Source: Pseudomonadota bacterium
GTDB lineage: Bacteria; Pseudomonadota; Alphaproteobacteria; Sphingomonadales; Sphingomonadaceae
Direction of reading: 5' to 3'
DNA length: 64,000 bases
Assembly (NCBI GenBank): GCA_023423655.1
Contig: JAFAFE010000005.1
Coordinates: 1-64,000 of the forward strand
Position 1 is the stretch's first letter. Each line of letters opens with the position of its first letter. The translations under genes were made by a program, and so were the position numbers. Below the pieces are notes generated by a model. The model worked only from the letters and a program-made list of their open reading frames with translations. It did not search any database and was not told the DNA's origin. Positions 63,914 through 64,000 of the stretch are shown piece after piece.

Positions 63914-64000
63914 TCAGGCGGCCAGCTCGCTCGGGGGCTGATTGTCGTCGTTGGCGACGAAATCCGCGTCGGGACTTTGCGCTTCGTTGTCGGCAGGAAT
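63914..64000 (-). CDS. C-terminal end of an unidentified protein, cut by the window edge
   Basis: A minus-strand frame enters from the window edge and stops at TGA 63914-63916. The visible 28 residues are acidic and disordered (IPADNEAQSPDADFVANDDN...ELAA). A ParB-like protein is a guess from the usual neighbour of ardC in related elements and is not shown by the sequence. Confidence 0.45.
   Translation of the reverse strand: MPADNEAQSPDADFVANDDNQPPSELAA

Overview
The window is a 64 kb piece of a conjugative element, either a plasmid or an integrative conjugative element (neither a replication gene nor an integrase/att site is visible). It is most likely from a GC-rich alphaproteobacterium of the Sphingomonadales. 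That assignment rests on recalled family distribution (the DUF5818, DUF6961, DUF6437, DUF6878 and DUF6915 set around F-type transfer genes), not on a search.

Layout. (1) 61-2278, minus strand: a hypothetical gene and a HEPN-domain gene, each broken by a single in-frame TAG, then an AlpA-like regulator and a helix-turn-helix regulator. (2) 2279-2626: a divergent control region with candidate operators. (3) 2627-20610, plus strand: a tightly overlapping F-type (MPF-F) type IV secretion operon, traA-L-E-K-B-dsbC-V-C-(131 aa protein)-trbI-traF peptidase-traW-U-trbC-N-F-H-G. (4) 20620-41231, minus strand: a complete type I BREX phage-defence island (brxR-A-B-C, an inserted ATPase plus PD-(D/E)XK nuclease pair, pglX, pglZ, brxL), followed downstream by a 1581 aa GHKL-ATPase/SF2-helicase fusion. 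(5) 41316-43500: a control module with an S24 (LexA/CI-like) repressor and small genes typical of these elements. (6) 43554-52099: an IS66-type transposon with terminal inverted repeats and an exact 8-bp target duplication. It carries a cytosine methyltransferase, a Vsr endonuclease and a two-subunit McrB/LlaJI-like restriction enzyme as cargo; its own tnpC is frameshifted. (7) 52118-57798, minus strand: the MobF relaxase-helicase TraI, coupling protein TraD and a ribbon-helix-helix protein, with a candidate oriT region upstream. (8) 58240-64000: leading-region-type genes, including SSB, ArdC antirestriction, a DUF2493 protein and several small DUF proteins.

How it fits together. The transfer operon, relaxosome and coupling protein would move the DNA. 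SSB and ArdC would protect incoming single strands. BREX with its embedded module and the transposon-borne restriction-modification system are defence cargo. Palindromic TCTAGG/CCTAGA sites occur both next to the S24 repressor and, 39 kb away, ahead of the pilus operon, so the repressor may control transfer.

Most promising for novelty: the IS66 element carrying a full restriction-modification system; BrxL whose Lon-like C-terminus appears replaced by an MIT_C-like domain; the ATPase/nuclease pair in the brxC-pglX slot; and the giant GHKL-helicase behind brxL.
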